64,000 nucleotides of DNA from Coneutiohabitans sp964457925 (GTDB lineage Bacteria > Zhuqueibacterota > Zhuqueibacteria > Zhuqueibacterales > Zhuqueibacteraceae), in NCBI GenBank assembly GCA_964457925.1, contig CAYWGH010000014.1, positions 62,001 to 126,000 of the forward strand, in the 5' to 3' direction. The notes beneath the pieces were generated by a model, which searched no databases, was not told the DNA's origin, and saw nothing but the letters and a program-made list of their open reading frames with translations. This document shows positions 17,040 to 25,654 of the stretch, piece by piece. The position numbers and the translations under genes were made by a program. Numbering within the stretch: the stretch's first letter is position 1; each line of letters begins with the position of its first letter.

Positions 17040-17771
17040 ATGTTGCTATTTCCGGCGATTGATTTGAAAGATGGGCGCTGTGTGCGCTTGTTGCGCGGCG
17101 AAGCGGCGTCTGAAAAAATATACAGTGATGACCCGAGAGCGATGGCGCGATCATTCGCTGACGCCGGCGCGCCGTGGTTGCACGTTGTCGATCTTGACGC
17201 CGCCTTCTCCGGCCGCAGCGGCAATCGCAGATTGATTCGAAAAATCATTGCCGCGGCCAATATTCCCGTGCAAACCGGCGGCGGTATGCGCAGCTTGCAG
17301 GACATTGCAACCATGCTTGACTCCGGCGCTGCGCGTGTCGTTATTGGCACGGCAGCGGTGACCAATCCGGAGCTGGTTGAACAGGCGCTGGCGCGCTTTG
17401 GCGCAGAAGCAATCGCCATAGGCATCGATGCGCGAGACGGCCGCGTTGCCACGAAGGGCTGGACCGAAACAGCGGAAATCGAAGCCATTTCATTTGCACA
17501 GCGCATGCGCGATCTCGGCGTGCGCTGGACGATTTACACCGATATCTCGCGCGACGGCGCATTGCAAGGTCCCAATCTCATGGCCACGGCCGAGTTGGCG
17601 AGACAGAGCGGATTGAATGTCATTGCCTCCGGCGGCGTGGCGACTCTCGAAGATTTGCGCGCGTTACGCGATTTTGAGAGTGAGGGTGTGGCAGGCGTGA
17701 TTGTGGGCAAGGCATTGTACGAGGGAAAATTCACGCTTGCAGAGGCGCTGCGAACGGTTGCTGCGCCGTGA
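17040..17771 (+). CDS. hisA: ProFAR isomerase
   Basis: The product has 243 residues forming a (beta/alpha)8 barrel. The N-terminal PAIDLKDGR has catalytic Asp8 and the second-half YTDISRDG carries the other catalytic Asp (about 168). Phosphate-binding loops are TGGGMRS and ASGGVATLEDL. It converts ProFAR to PRFAR, the substrate of HisHF. It lies 53 bp after hisH with a weak ribosome-binding site. No TrpF-like replacement that would indicate a bifunctional PriA was noticed, but this was not tested. Confidence 0.96.
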   Translation: MLLFPAIDLKDGRCVRLLRGEAASEKIYSDDPRAMARSFADAGAPWLHVVDLDAAFSGRSGNRRLIRKIIAAANIPVQTGGGMRSLQDIATMLDSGAARVVIGTAAVTNPELVEQALARFGAEAIAIGIDARDGRVATKGWTETAEIEAISFAQRMRDLGVRWTIYTDISRDGALQGPNLMATAELARQSGLNVIASGGVATLEDLRALRDFESEGVAGVIVGKALYEGKFTLAEALRTVAAP

Positions 17772-17816
17772 GCGCCCGGTGTTAGGTCGATAATCTGCCA
17801 ACCTCATGAAAGAACC

Positions 17817-18626
17817 ATGCTTGCCAAACGCCTCATTCCCTGCCTTGATGTGAAAGACGGCCGCGTCGTCAAGGGTATCAATTTCATCAATCTCGCTGAC
17901 GCCGGCGATCCGGTCGAGCAAGCGCAATTCTACGACGCGGAGGGCGCAGACGAATTGGTGTTTCTTGACATAACCGCTTCGCATGACAAGCGCCAAATCG
18001 TCATCGACATGATCCGCGAGGTTGCGGCGCGCGTGTTCATTCCCTTCACGGTGGGCGGCGGCATTCGCACCGCGGAGGAGGTGCGGGATATTTTGCGCGC
18101 CGGCGCTGACAAAGTCTCGGTGAACAGCGCCGCAGTTAATAATCCGGATTTGATACGAGCCGGCAGCCGCGCGTTCGGCAGCCAGTGCATGGTTTTAGCG
18201 ATTGATGCGAAACGGATTGGGGATGAACCCCGAGGCCGCTGGGAGGTTTACATCAACGGCGGCCGCATCGCCACCGGCCTGGATGCCATTGCCTGGGCCA
18301 AGCAAGGCGAGCAGCTCGGCGCCGGCGAGATTTTGCTCACCAGCATGGACCGCGACGGCACGCGCCAGGGCTATGATCTCGAATTGCTGGCGGCCGTGGC
18401 GAACAGCGTGAAGATTCCGGTAATCGCCTCCGGCGGCGCAGGTTCCATGGAGCATTTTCGCGAGGCCTTTACGATCGGCGGAGCCGACGCCGTGCTTGCG
18501 GCCTCGCTGTTTCATTACCGCGAGTTGCGTATTGGGGAAACAAAGGCCTATTTGGAGCGAAATGGCATCTATGTTCGCAACCTGCTGCAAGACTATCCTG
18601 CAACCAGGGAATCCAAGAAACTGTAA
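17817..18626 (+). CDS. hisF: Imidazole glycerol phosphate synthase, cyclase subunit
   Basis: The product of 269 residues is slightly longer than the usual 252-258. Barrel catalytic residues are Asp11 in IPCLDVKDGRVVKG and the Asp of TSMDRDGT (about 177). Phosphate loops are VGGGIRT and ASGGAGSMEHF. An insertion around residues 135-145 (KRIGDEPRGRWEVY) accounts for some of the extra length. It works with HisH, releasing IGP and AICAR. ATG follows AAAGAACC, 46 bp after hisA. Confidence 0.97.
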   Translation: MLAKRLIPCLDVKDGRVVKGINFINLADAGDPVEQAQFYDAEGADELVFLDITASHDKRQIVIDMIREVAARVFIPFTVGGGIRTAEEVRDILRAGADKVSVNSAAVNNPDLIRAGSRAFGSQCMVLAIDAKRIGDEPRGRWEVYINGGRIATGLDAIAWAKQGEQLGAGEILLTSMDRDGTRQGYDLELLAAVANSVKIPVIASGGAGSMEHFREAFTIGGADAVLAASLFHYRELRIGETKAYLERNGIYVRNLLQDYPATRESKKL

Positions 18627-18635
18627 CCAGCCCGT

Positions 18636-18707
18636 TTGTCATTCGGCAGCAATCTTGTGAAATATGAAGCACAGCATTGTGTAATTCACAGGCTTCCGGC
18701 GGAATGA
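18636..18707 (+). repeat. REP-like palindrome, copy 3, between hisF and hisIE
   Basis: It opens with TGTCATTCGGCAGCAATCTT and closes with GGCTTCCGGCGGAATGACA, nearly reverse complements. It lies inside the his cluster gap and could form a large RNA hairpin in the transcript. Confidence 0.6.
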
Positions 18708-18793
18708 CAGGCTGAGGCGCTTGGGCAAATCAAAGAACCGTGTGCTTGATAAAAATTTCATCGAACGTTAATGCGAGTGTGAGTAGAGAAAAC

Positions 18794-19420
18794 ATGCCCG
18801 TCAATCTCAACGAATTGCAATTCGATCAGCACGGCCTGCTTCCCGCCATCGTGCAACACGCTGAAACCGGCGAGGTTCTGACTCTCGCTTACATGAATCG
18901 CGAGAGTTTGCAAAAAAGCCTCGACTCCGGCGAAACCTGGTTCTTCAGCCGCAGCCGCCGGCAATTGTGGCACAAGGGCGAAACCTCGGGAAACGTGCAG
19001 CGCATCGTCTCCATGAAAATGGATTGCGACGCGGACGCGCTTTTATTGCAGGTGATTCCCGCCGGACCGGCATGCCACACCGGAGAGCGCAGTTGTTTTT
19101 ATCGCGCCCGGGAGGACGACAAAAATGCAGCGCCGGTTTTACCGCAAATCCTCGCAGAACTGCAAGAGTTGATTCAACAACGGCGGCGAGAGATGCCGGA
19201 AGATTCCTACACCACAAAGCTATTCAACCGAGGCGTGAAAAAAATCGCGCAAAAGTTGGGAGAAGAAGCGCTGGAAGTGGCGCTGGCAAGCGTGAATGAA
19301 TCGGATGAACGGGTGGCTTCCGAAACTGCGGATTTGCTCTATCATTTGATGGTGTTGCTGGCCGCCAGGAACATTCCTTGGGGGGAAGTGGCGAAGGAGT
19401 TGGCCTCGCGAAGGAAGTAA
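18794..19420 (+). CDS. hisI: Bifunctional PR-AMP cyclohydrolase / PR-ATP pyrophosphatase
   Basis: HisIE-type protein. I prefer the ATG at 18794 (208 residues) because homology starts at LNELQFDQHGLLPAIVQ; a GTG at 18740 would add 18 unrelated residues. The N-terminal PRA-CH domain shows AYMNRESL, WFFSRSRRQLWHKGE and zinc/magnesium ligands in DCDADALLLQ and GPACHTGERSCF. The C-terminal PRA-PH domain shows KKIAQKLGEEALEVALA and ETADLLYHLMVLL. It catalyses steps 2 and 3 of histidine synthesis. hisG, hisD, hisC and hisB are not in this window. Confidence 0.95.
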   Translation: MPVNLNELQFDQHGLLPAIVQHAETGEVLTLAYMNRESLQKSLDSGETWFFSRSRRQLWHKGETSGNVQRIVSMKMDCDADALLLQVIPAGPACHTGERSCFYRAREDDKNAAPVLPQILAELQELIQQRRREMPEDSYTTKLFNRGVKKIAQKLGEEALEVALASVNESDERVASETADLLYHLMVLLAARNIPWGEVAKELASRRK

Positions 19421-19536
19421 ACCACGGAGGGCGGGAATTTTCACCGATAGCCGCTGGAAAATAATTCGTGTCAAACAGTGAAATCCGCGGTTCCCGGCCG
19501 TGAGATTCTTGCCCTGAAAATCCTTTCCCCAAACGG

Positions 19537-20715
19537 TCAATTCTCTTTTTGGCTGGCGCTCTTGGCCTTTTGCCACTCGACGTGATCGTGATAACGGTCG
19601 TTGAACACCAGCGTGCGCCTGCCGTCTTCGAGGCGCAAGCGGTAACGCTCGCCGTCGTCGCTTTCGAACCACAGCTTGTCTTCGGCTTCGAAATGATAAC
19701 GCCCCCAGGCTTGGCGCGTGCGCGGCGTGCCGGTTTGGCGATCATACGTAATGGATTGCAGATGAACGCGGCCGTTGGCAAAAAAAATCCAGCGCATGCG
19801 GTCGCGCAGCTCGGCTGTGCCGTAACGGTTTTTGATGCGAACCCGCTGGGTCGAGAGCCACGTGTAAATTTGCGGATCGATGAACACCACCGGCGTGAGG
19901 AAGATATTGCCCGGTTTGGGATCTCTCAGGCTGTCGCTGCTCGAGATCGCAGGGATCGGTTTGAACAGCGTGGAAACCGGAAAGCGCTTGCGCCAGCGCG
20001 CGTTTTCAGCTTCGATAAGCGCCACGGCCGCACGCCGTTCCGTGGCCACGCGCTTCTCCGAGCCGATCTGTTTGATAAACGTGGTGGCGGCCTCGAATTC
20101 TCCGCCTGTCAAGATCAGGCGATTGCCGGTTATGACAAAGGTATAAACCAGCGAGGGATGATTGCGTACACGCAGCGTCAGTTGCGAGCCGGCAACGCTG
20201 TACTTGCCCTCTTTCTTGGTCGTCGTGCGTCCGGCTCTCACTTCAAAAACATAATTGCTGTCAGCATAAAACGTCATCGTCGCGCGCAGAAAGGTCGCCT
20301 CGTGAATCCAGCGGCCAAACAAACTCGGCTGGCTGGCGGCTGTTTGCTCCGCTTGACTCGCTGCCGTTTGCTTGCGGAAGAATTTGGATATGGCGATATC
20401 GCCTTCGGAGAGTGTGAAGCGCATGGAGTCGGCAGAGGGCACGAGTTTGTAGGAGAGCGAGTCCTCATCCAAAATGAGATAAAGACGATGCCGGGCAAAG
20501 CCCCATTGCCCGGAATCCGACATGGCGAAGCTGCTGATGAGGTGGCGCGATTTGAAGCTGCCGTCGGCTGCAAATTCCAGCGTTTGGATTTCATTGCGGC
20601 CGGTGTGCTTCCAGACGCCGACCAGCCAGGCCGGATGATCGGATTGTGCGAAGCTCGTCGTGCTCATCGCCGCGGCCATCAGGCATGTTGGCCAAATTTT
20701 TGTGAGTTTGCCCAT
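19537..20715 (-). CDS. Secreted lipocalin-like protein of unknown function
   Basis: The ATG at 20715 gives 392 residues with a signal peptide (IWPTCLMAAAMSTTSFAQ); a GTG three codons earlier is possible. Two successive beta-rich modules start with WLVGVWKHTG (about 30) and SLFGRWIHEA (about 140). Each continues with a YADSNYVFEV/FAADGSFKSR-like strand, resembling lipocalin-like DUF domains that measure residual substrate binding. A third module ends with LWFESDDGERYRL and VFNDRYHDHVEW. It converges on hisIE and lies downstream of the ABC importer permease, but with about 95 bp between them and no obvious coupling. No function is recognised. Confidence 0.7.
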   Translation of the reverse strand: MGKLTKIWPTCLMAAAMSTTSFAQSDHPAWLVGVWKHTGRNEIQTLEFAADGSFKSRHLISSFAMSDSGQWGFARHRLYLILDEDSLSYKLVPSADSMRFTLSEGDIAISKFFRKQTAASQAEQTAASQPSLFGRWIHEATFLRATMTFYADSNYVFEVRAGRTTTKKEGKYSVAGSQLTLRVRNHPSLVYTFVITGNRLILTGGEFEAATTFIKQIGSEKRVATERRAAVALIEAENARWRKRFPVSTLFKPIPAISSSDSLRDPKPGNIFLTPVVFIDPQIYTWLSTQRVRIKNRYGTAELRDRMRWIFFANGRVHLQSITYDRQTGTPRTRQAWGRYHFEAEDKLWFESDDGERYRLRLEDGRRTLVFNDRYHDHVEWQKAKSASQKEN

Positions 20716-20810
20716 CGTTCGCACCGGACGGATGAAACAATATGCCCAACTGACGCGGAAGAATAGTCAAAATCGCTTCGAAAGTCAAGCGCGGGGCTTG
20801 TCAGAAAAAA

Positions 20811-21734
20811 TCAACCTCGTTTATAGACTTTGCCCAGTGCCGCCGGGCCCTTGCTGCTGCGTGTGGAAAACAGCAAGACCAGCAACGTCAGCAGGTAGGG
20901 CAGCATGAGAAAGAATTGATAGGGCGCCTCATAGCCGAGCGCTTGAAATTGAAATTGCAACGCATTGGCGCATCCGAAAAAGAGCGCTGCAAACAACACG
21001 CCCCACGGCTGCCAGCGCCCAAAGATGACGATGGCGAGCGCAATGAATCCGCGTCCGGCGGTAATGCCCTCAACAAAAGTGTTGGCGTGTGCCAGCGTGA
21101 GATAGGCGCCCGCCGCGCCGGTGAGCATGCCGCAAAACAAAACACACCCCATGCGCAAACGAAAAACATTGAGCCCGACAGTGTCGGCGGCTGCGGGATA
21201 TTCGCCGCAAGCACGGATCGCAAGGCCAAGCGCCGTGTGATTGAGCACGAAGGAGGCCAGCGGAATTACACCCAACGCGAGATAAAGCAAAACCGGCTGT
21301 CCCGAGAGGAACGCGCCAACAAACGGCGCCTCGTCGAGTACCGGAATGGCGATCAGCGGAAATGAAGTCACGGTCAATGCCGCGCCGGTAACGCCGAAAA
21401 TGCTGCGGAAAAAAAATCCGGTGAGGCCGAGCGCGACAAGGTTGAGCGCCGCGCCGGTGATGATTTGATCGGCGTAAAAATAAATCGTCAGCACGCCGAA
21501 CAGCGCCGCCAGCACCATCCCGGCCAGCATGCCGGCCAGCAAGCCCAGCCATGGGCTTCCGGTGAAATAACTCACGGCCATGCCCGCGAATGCGCCGGCG
21601 AGCATCATGCCCTCGAGGCCGATGTTGATAAGTCCGGCGCGTTCGGCATAGGTTTCACCGGCAGCGGTGAGCCACAGCGGCGCGGCCAGCTTTAAACCTG
21701 AACGCAGCAGGCTTTCAATCAAGTTGAGAAACAT
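20811..21734 (-). CDS. ABC transporter permease, nucleoside/simple-sugar (BMP-linked) type
   Basis: The product has 307 residues and about eight to nine hydrophobic helices. The N-terminal region carries AAPLWLTAAGETYAERAGLINIGLEG; the ERAGxxNIGxEG motif is the EAA-like coupling signature of the second permease of nucleoside importers (NupQ/YufQ family). Third gene of an importer set read ATPase, permease, permease on the minus strand. No periplasmic BMP-family binding protein is next to it, so the receptor must be encoded elsewhere. Confidence 0.9.
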   Translation of the reverse strand: MFLNLIESLLRSGLKLAAPLWLTAAGETYAERAGLINIGLEGMMLAGAFAGMAVSYFTGSPWLGLLAGMLAGMVLAALFGVLTIYFYADQIITGAALNLVALGLTGFFFRSIFGVTGAALTVTSFPLIAIPVLDEAPFVGAFLSGQPVLLYLALGVIPLASFVLNHTALGLAIRACGEYPAAADTVGLNVFRLRMGCVLFCGMLTGAAGAYLTLAHANTFVEGITAGRGFIALAIVIFGRWQPWGVLFAALFFGCANALQFQFQALGYEAPYQFFLMLPYLLTLLVLLFSTRSSKGPAALGKVYKRG

Positions 21735-21887
21735 GGCTGGAGAAATTCCAAGCTTTTATTTGCCGCGGATTTTAACGGACTTTTTCAGCGTTTGATCTTT
21801 CATTCGCCCATTTCACGGCATGAGAAAGCGCAGCAGAATAACTCTTCGACAGAATGAACCTTGCTTGTGAATTTTGCTGTCGCACCA

Positions 21888-22967
21888 TCATTCTGCCGCC
21901 TTATCGAAGTTTATCGGAATTTTATTGCTTGTCATCTGGCCGCCTTGCCTCAGCGCCCACCCTCCTATTGCGGCAAGCGTCAGCACGACGATGCCCTGCA
22001 TGACATAACTAATCACTGCTGAAACATTGGCCTGGCGCTGCATTGCCGTTGCGCCGTTGTCCAGCGCGCCAAACAACAACGCCGTTGCCATAACCGCCAG
22101 CGGATTGAGGCGCGCCATCAGCGCCACGGCGATTGCGGTATAACCGTAACCGGGCGAGAAATTTTCGTAGACGCGATACGTCACGCCCGCCAGCTCGAAC
22201 ACGCCCGCGAGTCCCGCCAACGCGCCGGAGAGCATCAAGCTGCGCAATTGCACGCGGCCGGTGTCGATGGCAACGAAACGCGCGGCCGTGGCGTTTGAAG
22301 CCGTGGCCTGCATGTCAAAGCCGAAAACCGTGCGATGAATCAAAACATAAACCAAACCGGCAAACACGGGCGCCAGCCATAGGCCGGCATGCAAACGCGT
22401 CGGCGGGAAAAGGCGCGCCAGCCGCAGCGCCGGCGCGAGCGCCTCGCTTTGGGGAAATTGCCCGGCCGCCTCCATCAGCGGGCCGTGCACGGCATAGCGA
22501 ACCAATTCCAGCGCAATGAAATTGAGCAGAATTGTGGAAACCACTTCCGGCACGTTGCGGCGGACTTTCATCACGCCGGCTATTCCCGCCCAGCCCGCGC
22601 CGGCGAGCGCGCCGACGATCAGCATGAAGGCAAGCCCGAGTACACCCGGCAAACTCGTCAAGTAGGGCGCCAGTGCGATGGCGCTCAATGCGCCCACCAG
22701 CAATTGCCCCTCCGCGCCGATGTTCCACACACCGGCGCGAAACGCCAGCGCGACAGCAACGCCGGTGAGCAGCAACGGAAGAGATTTGACCAGCGTTTCA
22801 GAGAAAGCATAAGGCGAGCCGAAAGCGCCCTCGAACAGCGCTTGAAAAGCCAATAGCACGTCGTAGCCGCTCACCCATAGCAGCAAAATCGCGAGCAGGG
22901 TGGCGGCAGCGAACGCGCTGAGAGCGGGAGTCAGGTTTATTAGCCAGGCGCGGAGAGAGGCTCGCAT
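21888..22967 (-). CDS. ABC transporter permease, nucleoside/simple-sugar (BMP-linked) type
   Basis: The ATG at 22967 gives 359 residues starting MRASLRAWL, which fits the family (NupP/YufP). The open frame runs 46 codons further to a TTG at 23105, but that part is polar and Pro/Asn-rich. The family motif FRAGVWNIGAEGQLLVGA lies near residues 75-92 and EVVSTILLNFIALELVRY in the middle, with about eight to ten membrane helices. It pairs with the permease at 20811 and the ATPase at 23265. A strong GGGAGG-ATG at 23112 is in another frame (see findings). Confidence 0.88.
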   Translation of the reverse strand: MRASLRAWLINLTPALSAFAAATLLAILLLWVSGYDVLLAFQALFEGAFGSPYAFSETLVKSLPLLLTGVAVALAFRAGVWNIGAEGQLLVGALSAIALAPYLTSLPGVLGLAFMLIVGALAGAGWAGIAGVMKVRRNVPEVVSTILLNFIALELVRYAVHGPLMEAAGQFPQSEALAPALRLARLFPPTRLHAGLWLAPVFAGLVYVLIHRTVFGFDMQATASNATAARFVAIDTGRVQLRSLMLSGALAGLAGVFELAGVTYRVYENFSPGYGYTAIAVALMARLNPLAVMATALLFGALDNGATAMQRQANVSAVISYVMQGIVVLTLAAIGGWALRQGGQMTSNKIPINFDKAAE

Positions 22968-23264
22968 GCGGGAGTTTGGGTTGGGGGGAATGGGGATTCG
23001 GGTGTTTAGAGAAAAATCGTAAGCTTCTTTCGAAGTTTGTGTAGGTGTTTTCTTCGCTTTGCCGTTTTTTCTCATGTGCGTGGAAAGCAACGCGAATTTG
23101 GTCAAGAGTCATGCGCTCCCTCCCACATCGTTCGGATCAATGACCGGGCAACAATAGCAGCTTTTGCCGATAATGTCAAGCGAATTGATCGCGCGTTTTC
23201 GTCAGTGGAATTGAGCGCCCTTCTAAAAACGCCGGCGCTGCAAGCACGTTTTTCGTTTTTGCCT

Positions 23265-24920
23265 TTATCGGCTTCCTTCACCCAGCATCAACGCGCCGAT
23301 TTCCTGCGCGGAAATTTCCGGGGGGAAGATGCCCGCAAACCGGCCTTTGAATAAAACCGCAATGCGGTCCGACAGCGCATAAATCTCGCTCAATTCGGTT
23401 GAGATCAACAACACGCCCGCGCCCTGCGCCCGTGCCGCGAGAATCTCTTGATGAATTTTTGCCGTCGCGCTCAAATCCACGCCGCGGGTGGGATTCACGG
23501 CGATCAACACCTTCGGCCGGCGCGCGAGTTCGCGTCCCACAATGAGTTTTTGTTGATTGCCCCCGGAAAGCGTCGTTACCGGCAGATCGATATTCGTTAC
23601 GCGCACGTCAAAGGTATTCACAATCGTTTGGCAGTACTCGCGCAGTTTCGCGGGTTGCAGCAAACCGTGTTTGTTGAAATCCGGCGCGCGATAGGCTAGG
23701 GCCGCGGCGTTTTGTGTAATCGTTAATTCCGGAAATAATCCCATCTCGTGCCGGTCGCCGGGAATGTGCGCAAACCCGGCAGCGAAACGTTCCTGGCTTG
23801 TTTTGTGCTCGAATGCTTCCTCTTCAAGATAGATCTTTCCGGTGACGAGCGGCCGCAAGCCGAGTAGGACCTCGGCCAATTCCGCCTGGCCGTTGCCATC
23901 CACGCCGGCAACGCCCAAAATTTCACCGGCGCGCAGCTCGAACGAAAGCTCGTCGAGCGCGAGATGGCCGAGATTGCCCCAGGCGCGCAACTTCTCGGCG
24001 CGCAAAATGATTTTGGTTTCCGCAGACGCCGGCGCATTGCTTGGCGGCCTGCCCTGCGCTGGTCGAACGGGCGTAATGGCGCGACTGATCATTTCGAGGC
24101 CGGCTTCCGCGGTGTTGAACTCACCGGAGACTTTGCCGTTGCGCAACACCGTGATGCGGTCGCTCACCGCCTGCACTTCGCGAATTTTGTGCGAGATGAA
24201 AATCGTGGCATAGCCCTGTTCGCGCAAGCGCCGCAACAGCGCGAACAACTCCTCCACCTCTTGCGGGGCGAGCACCGCCGTTGGCTCATCCAGAATCAGC
24301 AAGCGGCATTGTCGCAGCAGGGTTTTGACGATTTCCACGCGCTGGCGTTGGCCCACGGAGAGATCCGCGATTTTGCTGTGCAGCGCAAATCCCGGCTTTG
24401 GCGATTTGCGCGGTTCATCGTTGGTTTTGCCTTTGCGAGAAAACCTTGTTGCGCCAGGAAGGCGGCGGTGAGACTTCACAAGATTCTTCCAGAATGACAA
24501 TTGCGGAGATGGCTCCATATCAATATCAATGCCGAGGCGGCGGCAAAGCTCCAGCACTTCGTTTTGCGCCTGCAGCAACGCCGCGCCGCGCACCCCAAAA
24601 CGCGCATTGCCGAGCAGAAAATTCTCCATCACCGTGAAATCGGGCACCAGCATGAAGTGCTGGTGAATCATGCCAATGCCGGCCTGAATCGCTGCGGCTG
24701 GACTCGCCGGCCGGAAGAGTTTGCCCTCGAGCTTGATTTCGCCGCTGTCCGCCGTCACCAGGCCGTAGAGAATGTTCATCAGCGTGGTCTTGCCAGCGCC
24801 GTTTTCGCCGAGCACGGCGTGAATTTCACCGGCGTTGACGGTAAGACTCACCCCATCAAGCGCGATGGTGTTGCCAAAGCGTTTGTGCAGGTGGTGGATT
24901 TCGAGGAGAGGAGCGGGCAT
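23265..24920 (-). CDS. ABC transporter ATPase with two nucleotide-binding domains, nucleoside/simple-sugar type
   Basis: The start is set at the ATG 24920 (551 residues), where MPAPLLEIHHLHKRFGN begins the domain; the frame stays open for 71 more codons of unrelated sequence. NBD1 shows Walker A GENGAGKTT (38-46), Q-loop IHQHFMLVPDFTV, signature LSVGQRQR (187-194) and Walker B LLILDEP (207-213). NBD2 shows the degenerate P-loop GVDGNGQAEL and signature TLSGGNQQK, as in all family members. About 45 extra residues (137-183) sit between the Q-loop region and the signature of NBD1, where relatives have about ten. Part of that insert matches the genome's REP-like repeat. Confidence 0.92.
   Translation of the reverse strand: MPAPLLEIHHLHKRFGNTIALDGVSLTVNAGEIHAVLGENGAGKTTLMNILYGLVTADSGEIKLEGKLFRPASPAAAIQAGIGMIHQHFMLVPDFTVMENFLLGNARFGVRGAALLQAQNEVLELCRRLGIDIDMEPSPQLSFWKNLVKSHRRLPGATRFSRKGKTNDEPRKSPKPGFALHSKIADLSVGQRQRVEIVKTLLRQCRLLILDEPTAVLAPQEVEELFALLRRLREQGYATIFISHKIREVQAVSDRITVLRNGKVSGEFNTAEAGLEMISRAITPVRPAQGRPPSNAPASAETKIILRAEKLRAWGNLGHLALDELSFELRAGEILGVAGVDGNGQAELAEVLLGLRPLVTGKIYLEEEAFEHKTSQERFAAGFAHIPGDRHEMGLFPELTITQNAAALAYRAPDFNKHGLLQPAKLREYCQTIVNTFDVRVTNIDLPVTTLSGGNQQKLIVGRELARRPKVLIAVNPTRGVDLSATAKIHQEILAARAQGAGVLLISTELSEIYALSDRIAVLFKGRFAGIFPPEISAQEIGALMLGEGSR
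24467..24498 (-). repeat. Half REP-like palindrome inside the ABC ATPase gene
   Basis: On the coding strand it reads GTCATTCTGGAAGAATCTTG followed by TGAAGTCTCACC. This matches the left half of the palindromes at 16098 and 18636, and is translated as part of the extra segment near residues 141-153. Confidence 0.6.
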
Positions 24921-25226
24921 TCTCGTCACAATCGTGTCATGGCAGTTGTGCGGCGTGATCCTGCGACCAGCCCGAGCGCTTGCAGCAAGCCAAACGTGTC
25001 TGCCGAAACCGGCGGCCAAGGCGCGCTGGGTATGGGAGTGCGGCTTTCGCGGGAGAATTTTTGTGTTCGATCCCGACACCGGCATCCTCTCCCGCGCCAG
25101 TGATACCAGATACTCAGAATTACAGAGTCCCAAGCTGAGCGATTCTATTTTGCCCGATCAATTTCGGCATGGTATTGACAGGGTCTGTTTGTTGGTTGAT
25201 AATCTCTAAACGCTTTGATATTTGCA
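24921..25226. other. Non-coding stretch upstream of the ABC ATPase
   Basis: Reading frames here give no recognisable protein. No reverse-transcriptase motif was found on either strand. A leader for the importer operon is expected, but no promoter was convincing. Confidence 0.4.
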
Positions 25227-25387
25227 AACCACGTTAGGGGTAAAATGTTTATAGAACGGAAACATCTTCTACCTACTAGAAACCCTGTAAGGGTGAAATG
25301 TCAATCGGGCTGGTCAACATGTCACCCCTGACGGGGTTTGGGTGTTCTGGCATGGGCGTGTCTATAAGCATTTCACGCCTTTGGCGT
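25227..25387. repeat. Cluster of four short AGGGGTGAAATG palindromic units
   Basis: Related units occur at 25227-25247 (AACCACGTTAGGGGTAAAAT) and 25281-25300 (AACCCTGTAAGGGTGAAATG). Two more lie in reverse orientation at 25318-25339 and 25368-25387. Two of the units are followed by TTATAGA. Each has a small internal hairpin. They occupy the place where a DGR would normally carry its reverse transcriptase gene. Confidence 0.6.
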
Positions 25388-25470
25388 TGAGCGATGTGCC
25401 ATCAACGTGTAGATCAATGCCCGGGCGCAGCTCGTCGTGCGGGCCACTCAATCCAATCGCTCAGTTTAGG

Positions 25471-25610
25471 AGAGTATCAAAACCAGATTGGACGGCGACA
25501 ACGCGGAACCCGTTGTTGTTCCAATCGTTGTCGGGATGGTTGTTGTTGCGAGCCGCGCAACGCAGATTCTCTGTGGTATTGTTCCACGAGCCGCCACGAA
25601 GCGCCCGCCT
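25471..25610 (-). other. DGR template repeat (TR)
   Basis: This 140-bp block aligns without gaps to 26372-26511. On the minus strand it would read RALRGGSW, then Asn-rich codons (AAC/AAT runs) and GFRVVA, the usual template for a formylglycine-generating-enzyme-like C-type lectin fold. Of 23 differences between the two blocks, 20 fall at adenines of this copy (32 adenines in total). Two of the other three lie near the 3' end, where IMH and IMH* are expected to differ. A stop codon lies just before the homology, so it is a template and not a gene. Confidence 0.88.
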
Positions 25611-25629
25611 TCAGTTGGGCTCTTCTCCG

Positions 25630-25646
25630 CTTGACCAGCGGTCAAG
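25630..25646. other. Short perfect hairpin beside the TR
   Basis: Arms CTTGACC and GGTCAAG surround an AGC loop. It lies 20 bp before the 5' end of the template repeat on its coding strand and may be part of the TR RNA structure. Confidence 0.35.
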
Positions 25647-25654
25647 TTCCTAGT

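Noticed and set aside
19549..20766. 405-codon plus-strand frame opposite the lipocalin-like gene
   Set aside because: No domain and no signal; the minus-strand product has a signal peptide and repeated beta modules, so the plus frame is a shadow.
24921..25470. Reverse transcriptase for the DGR
   Set aside because: Both strands were read for YADD-like and SQG-like motifs and for a long frame; none was found, so no RT is annotated.
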